Shown: one piece after another, positions 23,101 to 35,344 of the stretch | How positions within the stretch are numbered: the first letter of the stretch is position 1 | Layout: each line of letters starts with the position of its first letter | The notes under the pieces: model-generated | Told to the model about the DNA's origin: nothing | The model's input: only the letters and a program-made list of their open reading frames with translations | Databases searched by the model: none | Program-made: the position numbers and the translations under genes | Source of the DNA: Mucidula mucida | Taxonomy: Eukaryota; Basidiomycota; Agaricomycetes; Agaricales; Physalacriaceae | Reading direction: 5' to 3' | Length of the DNA: 64,000 nucleotides | NCBI GenBank assembly: GCA_015501055.1 | Contig: JADNYV010000005.1 | Span: forward strand, 124,001-188,000

Positions 23101-25095
23101 ACGACTTCTTCCAATTACTCGGCCGATAATATGGCAGGGTCCAAGGGTTCCATCATTTTAGAAAAGTTGGAAGAAAATCTTGCTCGAAGCTCCCGCAGTC
23201 CTATGTGGGCAAACGCGATTGAGAGGCCGCCGCGCGAATTGTTGATCTCGTCAGCAGTTCTGCAAGTCGTGAACCCAAATACAGTGAAGGATCGTTTCCT
23301 GTTTTTGTTCACTGACATCTTGGTCATCGCGAAGCCTGTAAGCGGCCAAGATGTCACGCCCCATGGCCCTTCTCCCGCCAACAATAAGACTTTCATCGTG
23401 AAAAGTGTTGTCATGCTTCACGACCTTAGGTTCACTGGCGATCGTGGCGCAGAAACTCCCACCAGGTCGATGGGTTACGTAGTGCCTCCTCGGAACCCCA
23501 TCCTGCGTACGTTCATCCACCAGTTCAGGAAGCTTCCGGACCAGGCCATCTCCACATTGTTCTCGTCCTTAAACATTGCGGATGATCCTGCATTACTTGG
23601 ACAGCTACTGTTCAGGACGACGGAGATTGATCGGGCTCAACTTGGGGATTATCTTTCTCGTAGGACTTCCAAGCTGGTGTTGAAGAGTTATCTCGATAAT
23701 TTCGGGTTCATGGGATTACGCGTAGATCGAGCGCTCCGTGCCTTCCTGCTCTCCATCAATGTTCCTTCAAAACCGGCCTCTACTCTTGACTATCTTCTTG
23801 ACGCATTCGCCAGCCGGTGGTATGATGCCAATGCCACCTTTGTCGCGTACGACAAAGATCTTGCTATTCGCCTTGTTCGTGCCATTGTCCAAGTTAACGA
23901 TCATATTCATGGCGGCCTCGCTCAAGGACCAGGACCCAGTGACCCCATTCGAATGCTCCACATGCGAAACTTTATGGACGCTTTCCGCCGTATTGATGTA
24001 GCTCGCCTAGTTTCCGACGATCTTTTGCGCGAGGTTTTCGATGGGATCATGCGAGAGCGGATATGCATGGCGGTCCCAGCAGAGGCTTCGCGAGACCTCT
24101 TGAACATAATCGTGAAGCGCCGCCCACCTGAACGGCTAACCTACAAGGTTCAGTCAGAACCTATACATCTTCGTCTATCTCAACCGGACCCACACTTCTC
24201 AATACATCTGTACGGCCAAGGTCTTGTCTTTGACCCACCCGTCCTCACATTTGCAAAATCGTCGGAAGCTTCGTTCCGGGTAACTGGTGTATCTCTTGGT
24301 CCGAAGACGTACATCATGATCCGCTCTGGTCCGAATGCCTTGAAGTATACCGGCCTTGCGCTGAGTAGTACTCTGACGGTCGAACGAGCGTTTATGCGGA
24401 ATACGTTTCAATTGGCGTTCGTCAACCACGAAGGCCTAAAGCGGCGGTACATGTTCAATGTCAATGATCCCGTCATCAAAGTGAAGTGGATCACAGAGCT
24501 TCAACGGAGGTGCGACGATGCGACTTCTTCACGGAAGTCTATGGCTAGCAGGTTCCATCGGGCGGTCGATGTCATGGCTTTCAGAGCTTTACAGGAGACC
24601 TTGATGGGCCCACCACACAGTGACAAGTCGTTCGAGCGTTCCAACGGTCGTTCCACTGGCGGCCATGTGCGTTCTAAATCACGTAGCCAAATCTACCACC
24701 GACAGGCGGGAAGACAAGAGCTGGATCTGGGCAATGGCACTTTGGGCAGTGATCAAGATGACGAAGATGGGGACGGGGAAGACAACGCAGAGGATAAAAA
24801 ACGTGGTCGTACGATGAGTTGGCGCTACAATGCCAACAAAACAGTTCGATCGGGCTCCTACTCTCCTACTTACAAGTCGGTTCCCCCGGACCAGAACTAT
24901 CATGACATTAGATGTCATTGTTTCACTATCTGTGGGTCTTCTTCTTTCCTTCGGGTACGATATACTAACATTTTACACACAGATCTTGGGTTATACTCTC
25001 ATTTCCGCATCATCTTTGAAGTTTGCTCTGTACGTTTATTGATCGTCCAAATGCTTTGCAATATGGTTATGTCTGTCTGTCATCAGTATCGTTAA
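20168..25095 (+). CDS. PH-Sec7-PH domain protein, Arf-GEF family (catalytic glutamate apparently missing)
   Basis: Exon 1 is 20168-21737 and exon 2 starts at 21785 (47-nt intron), giving about 1,600 residues. Residues 1 to about 980 are Ser/Pro/Arg-rich and probably disordered, with many SP/TP sites. Around residue 1000 a PH-like segment begins (RELLISSAVLQVVNPNT, RFLFLFTDILVIAKP). The Sec7 domain follows (about 1100-1300: RAQLGDYLSRRTSKLVLKSY, DNFGFMGLRVDRALRAFLL, DAFASRWYDAN, RAIVQVNDHIHGG). A second PH domain is at about 1310-1435 (LTVERAFMRNTFQLAFVN, KVKWITELQRRCD). Sec7 domains load GTP on Arf GTPases through a glutamate in (F)RLPGEAQ; here the aligned stretch reads NVPSKPAS. The extreme C-terminus is uncertain: a good intron candidate with a TACTAAC branch site lies at about 24931-24980 and keeps the frame. 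Confidence 0.83.
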
Positions 25096-25404
25096 CTAAG
25101 ACTCTCTTTAATATCTTTTTCATTATCTGTTATGCATCTTGTTATATGTACACATATTTCTTCCGTAGCCTGGCAATCTAAACTTGTTCGAAGGACGGCA
25201 TACTGTTGTTGATCGACACGTGCTCTCGAGGTCAAAGCTCATACTGCGACTCACAGTGCAGCTTCCGCGTGGACGATGTACTTCCTTCGAGTGCTTTCCG
25301 CGCAGCTGTGCCTCGCCTTCAAAGCATGGGAACTTCTGCCGCCCATTAAATCTACTGGGTGAATGTGCCCTCAAGCAAACTGCCCTTACACGACGTACCA
25401 CACC
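25096..25404. other. Intergenic stretch between Sec7 gene and UGP1
   Basis: About 310 bp in a tandem arrangement. It should hold the Sec7-gene terminator and the UGP1 promoter. Short frames occur but none has a recognisable motif or a splice that extends the UGPase N-terminus. Confidence 0.4.
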
Positions 25405-27506
25405 ATGTCCTTTTTCAAGAATCACACTCGGCGACTGGGTCGCAGGAACGCTGCATTGAAGGCGACTGGAGGCGGAAAGACTCTTTCTGGAGAGCTAGAG
25501 AAGATAATTGAGACTTCAGACCCGTTCAACAAGAAGGTGAGCTTTGTTTCTCTTAATAACTTAGAAATATATCTGATGTATGGCTTTAGCGAATCAATAC
25601 GGAGCTCTTGTCTTACTTGGAGCTTCATACGCGATATGTAGCTAGCCTGAGGAATCCGAGCATTTTGTTGGTGTTACTGCTACTCATAGTAAATCATTGA
25701 CGACAAACACAAAACTTTGTAATTTAGGGATTGGGATCTGGTTTTAGCACCTGAAGTAGCGGAGCTGGATGGTCTCCCCTCGAAAGACGCCGGGCATGAT
25801 CTCGATAAGCTCTGCGTTCTCAAGTTCAATGGAGGATTAGGGACATCCATGGGTAAGGCTACGATTGATGCATTCGATACGTAACTGTTGGCTCACACGT
25901 GTAGGGATGACGGGTGCTAAGAGCGCGCTTGTCGTGAAAAATGGCCTCACATTCCTTGACTTGACTATCCAACAGGTCAAACATCTGAACAAGAAGTACA
26001 GTGTAGACGTACCGCTGCTTCTCATGACATCGCTTCATACCGAGCAAGACACCATGCAAATAATCACGAAATACGCGAACCAGGACATTCGCATTACGAG
26101 CTTCAATCAGTCGCGGTACCCTCGTCTGTACAGCGACACTGACCTACCTCTGCCACAACACGCTAAAGATGAGAACCGCCACTGGTATCCCCCGGGTCAT
26201 GGCGACCTTTACGCATCGCTACAACATTCAGGTCTCCTCGAGAAGCTGCTTCGAGAGGGCAAGGAATACCTGTTTGTGTCAAACTCCGACAACTTGGGAG
26301 CTACGTAGGTGAATCTGACCTTGCTTCCGGTATCATGCTGACACACGTTGTAGGGTGGATCCCAGGATCTTGCAGCATATGATTGACACTGATGCAGAGT
26401 TCGTGATGGAAGTAACGAACAAGACCAAGGCGGACATCAAGGTCTAGACTCGATGATAGTAAAGTCTTGGGATGCCTGACAAGTCTTCATGTAGGGTGGA
26501 ACACTGATCAACTACGACGGCTCTCTCCGACTTCTTGAGCTTTCTCAGGTCGATCCGCAGCACCTCAACGACTTTCAGTCTGGTAGATCGACTCTTCCTT
26601 AATATCCGTTATTCAGGCCGCTCATTATCAATTGACAAGTTCGTAAATTTGGCGTGTTCAACACGAACAATCTGTGGATCAATCTTGTTGGTAAGTAATC
26701 ATTATCATCCGCTTTACTAGGTGCCGCTGGCTCATCGTTTCATTCAGCGTTGAAGAGAATTCTCGGACAAGGAATCATGGAGCTTGATGTTGTCGCCAAT
26801 ACGAGGCCGCACCATTCTGGACGCTCTTCTGTTGAGGTGCCTTCTGTCTTCCGTTGTACCGCGGTTATCTCACGATCATGTTAGTTGGAGACGACTGCGG
26901 GCTCCGCTATCAAGTTCTTCGAGCGCGCCCAAGGAGTTAGTGTCCCCAGAGCACGATATCTCCCCGTCAAGAATTGCTCCGATCTTCTACTCATGAAGAG
27001 TGACATCTACGATTTCATCGACGGACATGCCGTCGTAAATCCTGCGCGCGCGTTTGACACTGCGCCTGTCGTAAAGCTTGGAGACAGCTTCAAGAACGTA
27101 TGCCATATCTTATAACCTACTGCTGGTTCATCTTGACGTTGTCATCAGATTCAAGAGTTTCAGGACCGCCTCAGGCAGATTCCTCGTATCTTGGACCTTG
27201 ACCATCTTACAATCTCGGGTGATGTCCACCTCGGGGCTTATGTTACTTTCAGAGGAACTGTTATTAGTAAGTGAGACGCTTGGTCTTTGGAGTTACAATT
27301 CGACGCCCCCAGTTGTTGCCAAGGATGGCCAAAGAATTGATATCCCCGACGGCTCTACAATAGAAAATCGTTGGTCAATGCTTCGTTCCTCGCCGATAAG
27401 TGCTGAATTGTATGACAGGCCTTGTGTCTGGTAACCTGATTAATATTGTAAGTGACGTCTACCGTCGTTGCCGGTCTCTTATTGTTATGGTGGGCAGGAG
27501 TTGTGA
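25405..27506 (+). CDS. UGP1: UTP-glucose-1-phosphate uridylyltransferase (UDP-glucose pyrophosphorylase)
   Basis: Start MSFFKNHTRRLGRRNAALKA (ATG 25405), then GKTLSGELEKIIETSDPFNKK. The nucleotide-binding loop reads KFNGGLGTSMGMTGAKSAL, followed by RITSFNQSRYPRL, WYPPGHGDLY, LFVSNSDNLGA, KADIKGGTLINYDGS and VRKFGVFNTNNLWINL. Further downstream are LPVKNCSDLLLMKSDIY and a C-terminal left-handed beta-helix segment (ELDHLTISGDV-like, DIPDGSTIENR). The end is read as ENR|LVSGNLINI|EL: an intron with donor GTTGGT at 27370 (to 27418), a second intron, then GAG TTG TGA (27504-27506). The enzyme makes UDP-glucose for beta-glucan, glycogen and trehalose in the cytosol. There are about ten exons. Key lysines and the GG loop are present, so it should be active. 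The exact join before DWDLVLAPEVAEL (25671-25732) is inferred. Confidence 0.93.
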
Positions 27507-27881
27507 TGTACGAGATGTTATTGTTACGGAGCCGTTACCATTGTTCTACTACAACGCGACTATAGCCTTTTCAATATGTATGAACTGTTTTCCCCCCGTA
27601 GTCAAGCCAGTCGAGTCAAAGGGTGGCGGCTATTTGTACATGCTTGGGGAACAATAGCGATCACGTGATCGTTTATTGTTGATGTCACAATTACACTGAG
27701 TCACCGTAACGGCGACCCTACCAAATTGTTTTCTCCCCACCTACATGGTCCAATTCCTTTTGTCCATTCATTCTTAAATATAACCAGCACGACCACCACG
27801 ACTACTCCACGATTCCGAACACATTGACTTGGCCCAAGACAGTTGGCCATTCGCTCGGGCCACGACGAAACTCTCTTTAAC
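27507..27881. promoter_or_regulatory. Intergenic region upstream of Wee1
   Basis: About 375 bp in a tandem arrangement. A TTCTTAAATATAACC stretch near 27768-27783, about 100 bp before the Wee1 ATG, could be a TATA-like element. The palindrome GATCACGTGATC occurs at about 27659-27670 and contains CACGTG, an E-box-type site bound by bHLH factors in fungi. Confidence 0.4.
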
Positions 27882-30800
27882 ATGCTCGCTACCCCCGTCA
27901 TGTCTCACCGCAAACCAACACGCGACAACAGCATGCTATCGGCTCGTAGTGCCCAACCGATGAACCCGGCGTTTTTCGAATCCCCATTGCTCACTCCCTC
28001 TCCACACCGCACCGGATCCATCTTTCAGTCTCATCCAGAGCTTGGTGGCCAAAACTGCGCAGGAGGCGGCCTACAATCACCATTTTGTACACCCGCTGCC
28101 CCAACACTCTCATGGAAGCCACGACGTGATGACGGCGACAGCTTGGTGTTCAATTTCCCACAGCCGTTGCTGACGCCATCAAGGCAGAAGCCATCGCGCC
28201 CTGCCCATTCTCCTGCCGTATCCCCTGCTCCTCAGACCAGTCGCGTAGGCGCTGGTACAAAGCGCAAAACAACTCCACAGGCGGCTACGCCTCTCCGTCC
28301 TCATACTCTCACACCACTCGTCGTCACCTCTAAATCCTCATCCCACCGCGGCGACATCGCCTTTGACCGGCTTGCCCCGTTACCGCCTCCCAAATTTGGC
28401 TCCCGTACTCCCAAGACGCGCACAGAGATGGATGCGTCTCTTCGCAGTCAGACCACCACGCTCACTCATCTAAACTTGAATCATTCTACTGACACCCTTG
28501 GTCTTGATGATGATGACGACTCCGGTTGTGATATTTCGGAACCGTCGAAAGGCGTACTCTTTGCCGAGAACAAGCAAGTCAGGCGTAGCCCACCCAATCG
28601 ACTTTTCAAGGATGTACAGGCAGCAGAAGTCATTGAAGCTGTGTCACCGGGGGGACATATCACCAAGCGCCGCGCACGATCTCGGCCTGTCTCTGACGAG
28701 CTTTTGGAAAGCATTCGAAGCTCTCCGTCTCCAGCTGTAGGTCCACTTGTATGCGTGCTACTTACTTATGGTTGCTCATCGTCTTTTAGGAACGTCCGCC
28801 GCCTCGAAATTTGGTCGCTTTTCCCGGGAAAAAGATCCACCATAGGCGCAAGTCCTCTGGCTCTTCGTCCTCCTCCAGTGCGGCATCGCCTCACCCACGC
28901 CCACGCTTGACTGGATTGAATGGGACTGCTTCTGCCCGCCCAAGTCATCTGCGGCAGCGGGCACCCATGGCACGCGTAGATTCAGCTACGTTGTTCTTTG
29001 GTGGACCGTCTGTACAACAGCCATCAGCCGTTCGCTCGAGAACAAACACCACACTATCCAACGCAAACGATCAGTTTCTCGTTACCTCACGCCCTAGCGC
29101 GTCGAATCGACACAGTTACGCTGGCACTGCAGCCACTGATTATTGGAGTGCTATCCAACCGCGTTCAATGCTCCCTTCTCCCCAGTCCTCGCCTTCGACA
29201 CGCGGCGACCACGATACGGTCCACGAGGATACGGACGATGATGACATGTTCCATGCTGTGCCGCACGATTCATCGTTCGTTCTCACCATTGACACTCCTT
29301 CACCTCGGGAGAAAGCTACTATCACATCCAAGTTCAAGCAGGCCAGGGACTCTGGGATTAGTCTCAGCGATGACGACATGTCCATGGATAGTACGGCAAG
29401 CGCAGAAAATTTGATGCCCCAGGCCTCTACTAGTGTCAGCTCTATCTACTCAGACGGTGATGATGATGGTTTGGTGACTCCAGGAGTCTTGCCCTCTCCT
29501 ACTTCGGGATGGCCACAAGCCCGGGTATACGGACGTGACGATGATACTGGTGGCGTTGACATGGATGCATTCATTCTTCGAACATTGACGACAACGACGA
29601 AAGGCCCTAACGAGGTCAAGAAAGCACCTAATACCCCCGTAAAGAAGGTCAAAACCAGCTACTTGTCAGGCGATAGGCCATGGCAGAGTGCCGTAGCGCA
29701 CCGAGTTGGTCGAGGCATTGATTGGGAAGTCAAAACGGCGAAAGCTCCTCGTAAGAGTATGCCGGCTGTGTTTTCTCTGTCAGGGAGGAAGCACGGCAAA
29801 TCTCCTTTCGATCCTTCTACGGATTCTGAGGATGAACAAGATAGCCCAAGTACTCGTAAGGAGAGATATGCCGGTCTGGGTCTCGGGAGGCCCGTACAAC
29901 CGGCTTCGTCAGAGTTCATGCCTCCAACCCTCCCTCAACCACGGTGGTTAACGCGGCGCAGCAGTAGTGGCAACTTCTCCAGTGGAAGTGACTCGTTCTC
30001 GACTCTAGGTACACCGACCAGGAACAATACAGGTGAATATGTGCTTTTGTGTGTTGAAAAGGAATATCTGCTAATGTTGCGTTCCAGGCGTTTCACGTAC
30101 TTCGCGCCTGTCTCCCCAGCAACTGTCTCGATTTTCACCTGCACGATCTGCGTCTGGTTCGTCTACTAGTTCAATACTTTCTTCTCCAACTCTAGCACGC
30201 GTGCATCCGGGGAAGCAAAGATCTTCCGTCGGTAGAAAAAGCTTTCTTCCCCGGCCCTCTTTGCCGTCATCGCAAGATCAAGGAGGGCGCTTCGATCGAG
30301 ATTTTATCATTGTCGACGAGATTGGTAGTGGAGAATTTGGCAAAGTCATAAAGGCACGCTCCAAAGTTGGCGAAGAAACTTACGCCATCAAGAAGTCCAA
30401 GCCCTTTGAAGGTGTCAAGCATCGGTGAGTTCTCTTTGCGCATCAATGTTGGCATGGTTTCTGAACCGTTATTCAGTTCTCGTTTACGGGAGGAGGCCGA
30501 TATACTTCGACATCTCGGTCAACTGAATGGCGGTCGACGTCATCCAAATGTGTTAGCGTTTGTTGATAGTTGGGAAGAAGACGAGGTGCTGTATATCCAA
30601 ACGGAGCTATGCGAGCTCGGCAGCCTAGGACATTTCCTTTGGGAGTATGGCCGTGCTTTTCCTCGTCTCGACGAGGCCAGGGTGTGGAAGATAATCGCAG
30701 ATCTCAGCAACGTAAGTTTTTGACGTTGTTTGGCAGTGGATCCTGTTTTTTCCTTGCAGTTCCGTCTTATTGACGCATGGTTTTCAGGGTCTGATGTTCA

Positions 30801-31484
30801 TTCACTCCTCCGGCGTTATACACCTCGACATCAAGCCGGCAAACATATTCGTCACGTCTGAGGGACGATTCAAGATTGGGGACTTCGGTATGGCTTCGTT
30901 GTGGCCAAGACCTGTGCATCCGAGCGCCTTTGAGCGTGAAGGAGATAAGCTGTACCTGGCGCCAGAAGTATTACAAGGGAAATACGGTAAAGCTGCGGAC
31001 GTGTTTAGGTATGTCAATCCGGTTCAAGCGGCGACTTTTTTCTGACATCACGTACACATATAGTTTTGGCATGACTATGTTGGAGACTGCTTCCAATATC
31101 GTAGTTCCTGACCAGTAAGTACTAGCGCGTTGTGCATTGACCGAAACTAACCTTTATGTGAATGACAGAGGGGAATCCTGGCACCGGCTAAGACGAGAGG
31201 ACTTCTCTCAGGTCGACCTCGACGATAGCCCTGAGCTGCTGGAACTCATACGCCAGATGATGCGGACTGAACCAACGTCTCGTATCAGCATGCGAGATAT
31301 TTGTGCACATCCCGTCGTTCGTCGCGCCCGTTTAAAAATGGACAAGGTGTACGAAACCGCGAAGCTAGAGGGTTCCTCGCTGTTTTCGGCATCGCCCTTG
31401 GCCAGCGTGACCGATGGCTTCTTGGAGGACATTCTGGGTGGTGACACGTCAGCAGGCAGTGGCGCTATGGATCTTAGTCCGTGA
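27882..31484 (+). CDS. WEE1: Wee1 mitosis-inhibitor protein kinase
   Basis: Start MLATPVMSHRKPTRDNSML (ATG 27882). About 760 residues of disordered, SP/TP-rich N-terminus contain many candidate CDK sites (SPLLTPSPHRT). The kinase domain follows: FIIVDEIGSGEFGKVIKA, TYAIKKSK with the ATP Lys, HPNVLAFVDSWEEDEVLYIQ, HSSGVIHLDIKPANIF, KIGDFGMAS and YLAPEVLQG. The HLD in place of HRD and the EDxVLYIQTELCE stretch are hallmarks of Wee1 rather than other kinases. After the kinase core comes RISMRDICAHPVVRRAR and a short tail ending AGSGAMDLSP. Introns fall after SPSPA, after RNNT, and several times inside the kinase domain. Wee1 phosphorylates the inhibitory Tyr of Cdk1 and delays mitosis. This is a nuclear protein. 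Confidence 0.94.
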
Positions 31485-32429
31485 AACCGAAACGTGTTGG
31501 AAATTTTGTATTGTTGTTTTCAAAGTTAGATGGGACATTGTTCGAGACTACGAGCTGGTTTAACAGACTGGTTGGGGCATCTCTTTTTTTCTCCGATTGA
31601 CGCATACTATTCATTGCAAGCTCGTTTAGAATACACATCCCGATTACCCCAGTCGTTTATACCTTGTCGCATTGCTATTGCTTTCTGTCGATTTGTTTAC
31701 ATTATCTTATATGGTTTTATGTCGATACTTGGAATTGAAATATGAGTATGCGGAAAAGTGCGAAAGTGGCGGAAAGTCAAGTAGAGGAACTTGATGGGGA
31801 GTACGTATAGTATTTGGCATTTGATGGAACGACGGTCGATGTCGAGGGATCGGAGGAGCGAAACCGAGTAAGTCGATGAGCCTGACGACCAAGGTGGGTA
31901 ACCAAGGGAAGGGACGCGCTAGACGGTGTAATAGTTGTGTGAAGACAAGAAATTTGAAGTTGAGGAAAGCAACAGAAGAAGGCGTCACGGCGGGGGCAAC
32001 GAACAACGGATAGTCAACAGAAGGAGTGACAGGACGAATGCTCGTAACGGACCCACTACATCTTGCGCTGCTACCACCACCACATTCATTTTTGTCGTTC
32101 TTGTTGTGGCAGCCATCCAAACGCGGACAGCACGCAGGCTAGCATCCTTTGACGTTTTTTTTCTCGCGAGTGCCTGACAACCGAGTCGGGTCCTTTTGGA
32201 CATTATCTGCCTACAACTTTCTGCAGAGCCAGCTGTTCACCTGCCGTCATATTCGCTTCCTCTCCTTTGAATGTTTGCATAAACCCGAGTTGCCAAGTCT
32301 TTTTATATCGCCATGCTTCCTCGCGTTCAGATCTCGAAATCCCACCACTCTCTTTCTTCCCCATACCGCTCTCACCTATCCTACCCCGATAATACCCCGC
32401 TACGCTTTCCGACCTTGCCACACGCAGCC
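31485..32429. promoter_or_regulatory. Long upstream region and pyrimidine-rich leader of homeodomain gene
   Basis: Nearly 950 bp without a gene I can support. The part from about 32150 to 32429 is strongly C/T-rich on the plus strand and looks like a 5' UTR. An ATG at 32313 is in frame with the homeodomain start at 32430 and would add 39 Ser/Pro/His-rich residues. I prefer the later ATG because of its GCAGCCATGG context. The remainder probably holds the Wee1 3' UTR and promoter. Confidence 0.4.
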
Positions 32430-34458
32430 ATGGATCCCACTGGCGTCGACTTTCGCGCCTTTTACCCATACACCCCCAACGAGGTCAAGCATCGCAAGCG
32501 CACAACCAGCGACCAGCTCAAAATACTTGAAGGCATTTTCAAGCGCGACACAAAGCCTAATGCTGCTCTACGTACAGAGCTCGCTTCTCGTCTCGACATG
32601 ACGCCCCGCGGTGTCCAAGTTTGGTTCCAAAACCGGTACGCGTCGTGCCTGCTCGCTCTTTCGCCCATCTCACCTTCTTTCAGCCGCGCAAAGGAAAAGA
32701 CAAAGGCCAGCAAGGCTGCCAAAGCAGCAGCAGCCAATGGCACGTTAGATAATGCCTCCACCGATCCCTCTCCTTCCCCGTCAGACGTGGACATGGCCGC
32801 TGACACACAGCTGCCCTCGTACTTGCGCGATACGCCGTCCATCGGTTCTCACGAGTCGAGTCCTGTTGTTCCCCCGTCTCCGCACTCACACGTCTTGCCC
32901 GACTCCTCTGCTACTCAATCATGGCAGCCATCTCCAGTATCAGACGACCAGGGCTTTCTTACACACTTTGGTGATCATAGTCTTTTGCGACGAGGATCGC
33001 TACCTGTTGACATGGTTTCTCACTCTGACCATCCATCGCATAGCCCACCGTTGCCCGCTCATCTCGATCCCTTCGCGCGGCGTCTATCAGTTGATGCTAG
33101 CATGCACCGCCTCAGTGCGTCGAGTCCTTACACCACCCTCGCCCGGTCCAAGAATACCAGCCGCCTATCTGGTCCCTTTCCCACCCGTAATCAGATGGCA
33201 CGTCTGGCCGGTTCGCCTTATCCGCGACCTGACCTCCCACACATCGCGTCTGCGCCGATTCACGGCTCTTTCCATTCCCGCCATGTCTCTGCGGACGCGC
33301 GGGGCATGCACTTTGCACCCACCGGGAGCCTCATCTCCTCGCCGTACGCTCAATCCGAGACTTTTCATTCGGCGCGTACATCGTTGCCTGACAATAATCT
33401 GTACGCATTCTCGTCACGTCTGGTTGGTTCCCCAATACCAGGACCCCTTCCGTCACCGGGGTTTTCCTTCGGTGTTGCCAATACCAATGTGACTTCGTTA
33501 ACACCACCCCCTTCTGCGGATAGTGAAAGAAGCTCGCCGGATCCAATTCGGTCTTATACGTTTCAGGGAGATGATTCCGAGGATGACCACAATTCCTCAT
33601 ATGATGCGTTATCCCGATTTGGGTCCATCACATCGGTCGCGACAAGTGACACTAGCAACGGCAGCGTGTATTATCCAGATTGCCCAGTAGACCACGATAT
33701 CCCGCCCAATGTTAGTCGGCGAGGATCCTGGTATGTTTCTTTACCTAACTTCGATACTCAGTCTGACTCATGGCTACCACAGCGGCTCTAATCAGTTCCT
33801 TGGCATGATGTCCAACTTGGATGTCAACGGACTTCCGGGGACAGACGCTCATAGAGTCGAAGGATTCACACAGGCGGACGCGGAGGGCCATCATACTGGT
33901 ACAACTCATAGCAGCAATGGCAGTGGGGTAGGGACCGCGTACTCCTCGCCTTCCACGATCTCCCCCGGGAGTACTCCTTCGCTGGTCTCTCGTTCCAGCG
34001 AATTGGCGTATGCCTTGCAAAGTACATCTGATCAGGTTAGTTTTGATTCCTTCTTGGAATGTTCATTTTTTCACACCTCTCGACAGCCAGATTCACAGTC
34101 ACCTTACACCGAACCTTCTTCGACCGCGCATGACGGCCAGGCCAACCCGGCAAGCTCTGAACGCACCTTCATGTATGTTCCAGATTCGGCCTATTCACAA
34201 TCGGTGGCGTCGACAGAGAATCGTCTCCCACCTGACGTGTCTGAAAACTATCAGTACGACGGCGGGGAAATTCATCAACTACCTAATGCCAACTATTATC
34301 CCGAGGCCTACTCCGTGAATGGCTCATTTCCCTCTCCTAACGAGGGAGGCGACATGAACCACTACGATCACTCCTCTAACATTTATGGATCTTACGGGAC
34401 CACCTCCCTCGAAAATGCCCCCCACAGTGGCACCGACTTTCCAGTAGCCTACTCATGA
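32430..34458 (+). CDS. Homeodomain transcription factor
   Basis: Start MDPTGVDFRAFYPYTPNEV. The homeodomain spans about residues 20-78: HRKRTTSDQLKILEGIFKRD, ALRTELASRLDMTPRGV, QVWFQNR|RAKEKTK, with the intron (32636-32683, 48 nt) splitting the first Arg of helix 3. WFQNRR-AK with Trp48, Phe49, Asn51 and Arg53 is intact, so DNA binding is expected. The rest (about 520 residues) is Ser/Pro/Thr-rich without a recognised domain, and two further introns occur (about 33732-33780 and 34036-34085). The typical 60-residue homeodomain near the N-terminus followed by a long disordered tail resembles regulators of mushroom development (hom1/hom2 group). It is not a mating-type HD1/HD2 gene by context: no MIP or partner HD gene is adjacent. 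Function beyond transcription factor is unknown. Confidence 0.88.
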
Positions 34459-35344
34459 TTTCAATCTTTGTGTCCGTGTGTGTCATTTATTCGTCTTTAT
34501 TCTACAATCCCTCGTATTTGCTATCCCTGTCTTGGATCTGCTTTATCATACACTCTCTCATCTATTTCCAGACCAATTCGGGTTCTTTTTCGTCTTTTTT
34601 TGTCATGACCTAGCAATTTGGCCGTACTCTATACTCTCTACTGTAGTTGTAATTCCTCTGTAGTGGATCATGGACCTTCGCTCTTTGTCACTACTATTTA
34701 GCTTTCGTCGCTCATTCACCGTATCATACATCACCTGCAGATAACCACTTACCGTACTATACACTTAATTAATTGTTGTCACAATATATGTTGCAACTTG
34801 TACTTGTCAATCAATGGGTTTTAGTTGTTAAACTCTTCTGTGGCGTACATGGCGTCTATATCAAAGTGATGGAGGACACACGGGAACTGAGATCGACTCT
34901 ATGCATCCTACATCGCGTCGTTTCACCGATCCTGCGCTTTCATGTTAGGGCAACGAAAGGGCCAGCTAGATAAATTGTACTAGGCCTGATGCAAGGGTGA
35001 CTCAAGTGCCCCAAGTTACGATGTGATGCAGACGTGTAAGCCTAATGGATTTTAGGGACTCTGTTACGAAAGGGATTGCATCCAAGTGGTGTCTCAGGCA
35101 TATTCTACCGCCGGTACCGTCTCTGCATATGGCCGCTAATCGTAAAAACGGAAAATTTGCACCCGTGCACTAGACAAACGAGCGCTACGCGACATCTTTT
35201 TTGACAGTCCAACAAAACTACAATACGGGCGGCACTGCATCACAAGGGTGCAATGACATTGACAGACGAAACTCCCAATTCACGCGTAGAACACGTTGCC
35301 CGGCAAGCCAAAATGTTCGCTTCAGAATTGGGAAAGCAATATGG
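34459..35344. other. Intergenic region between convergent genes, no gene seen
   Basis: About 890 bp. The first third is T-rich (3' UTR-like) and the remainder is of mixed composition. The longest frame (66 codons near 34773) has no motif. I see no repeat, tRNA or element ends. Confidence 0.45.

Noticed and set aside
27361..27506. Apparent frameshift at the end of UGP1 (ENRWPCVW then stop)
   Set aside because: A donor GTTGGT at 27370 restores ENR|LVSGNLINI and a final intron gives EL and stop, matching the family C-terminus. The gene is intact.
32430..34458. Homeodomain gene as mating-type A locus member
   Set aside because: No divergent HD1/HD2 partner or mitochondrial intermediate peptidase gene lies next to it, and the typical 60-residue homeodomain lacks the HD1 insertion.
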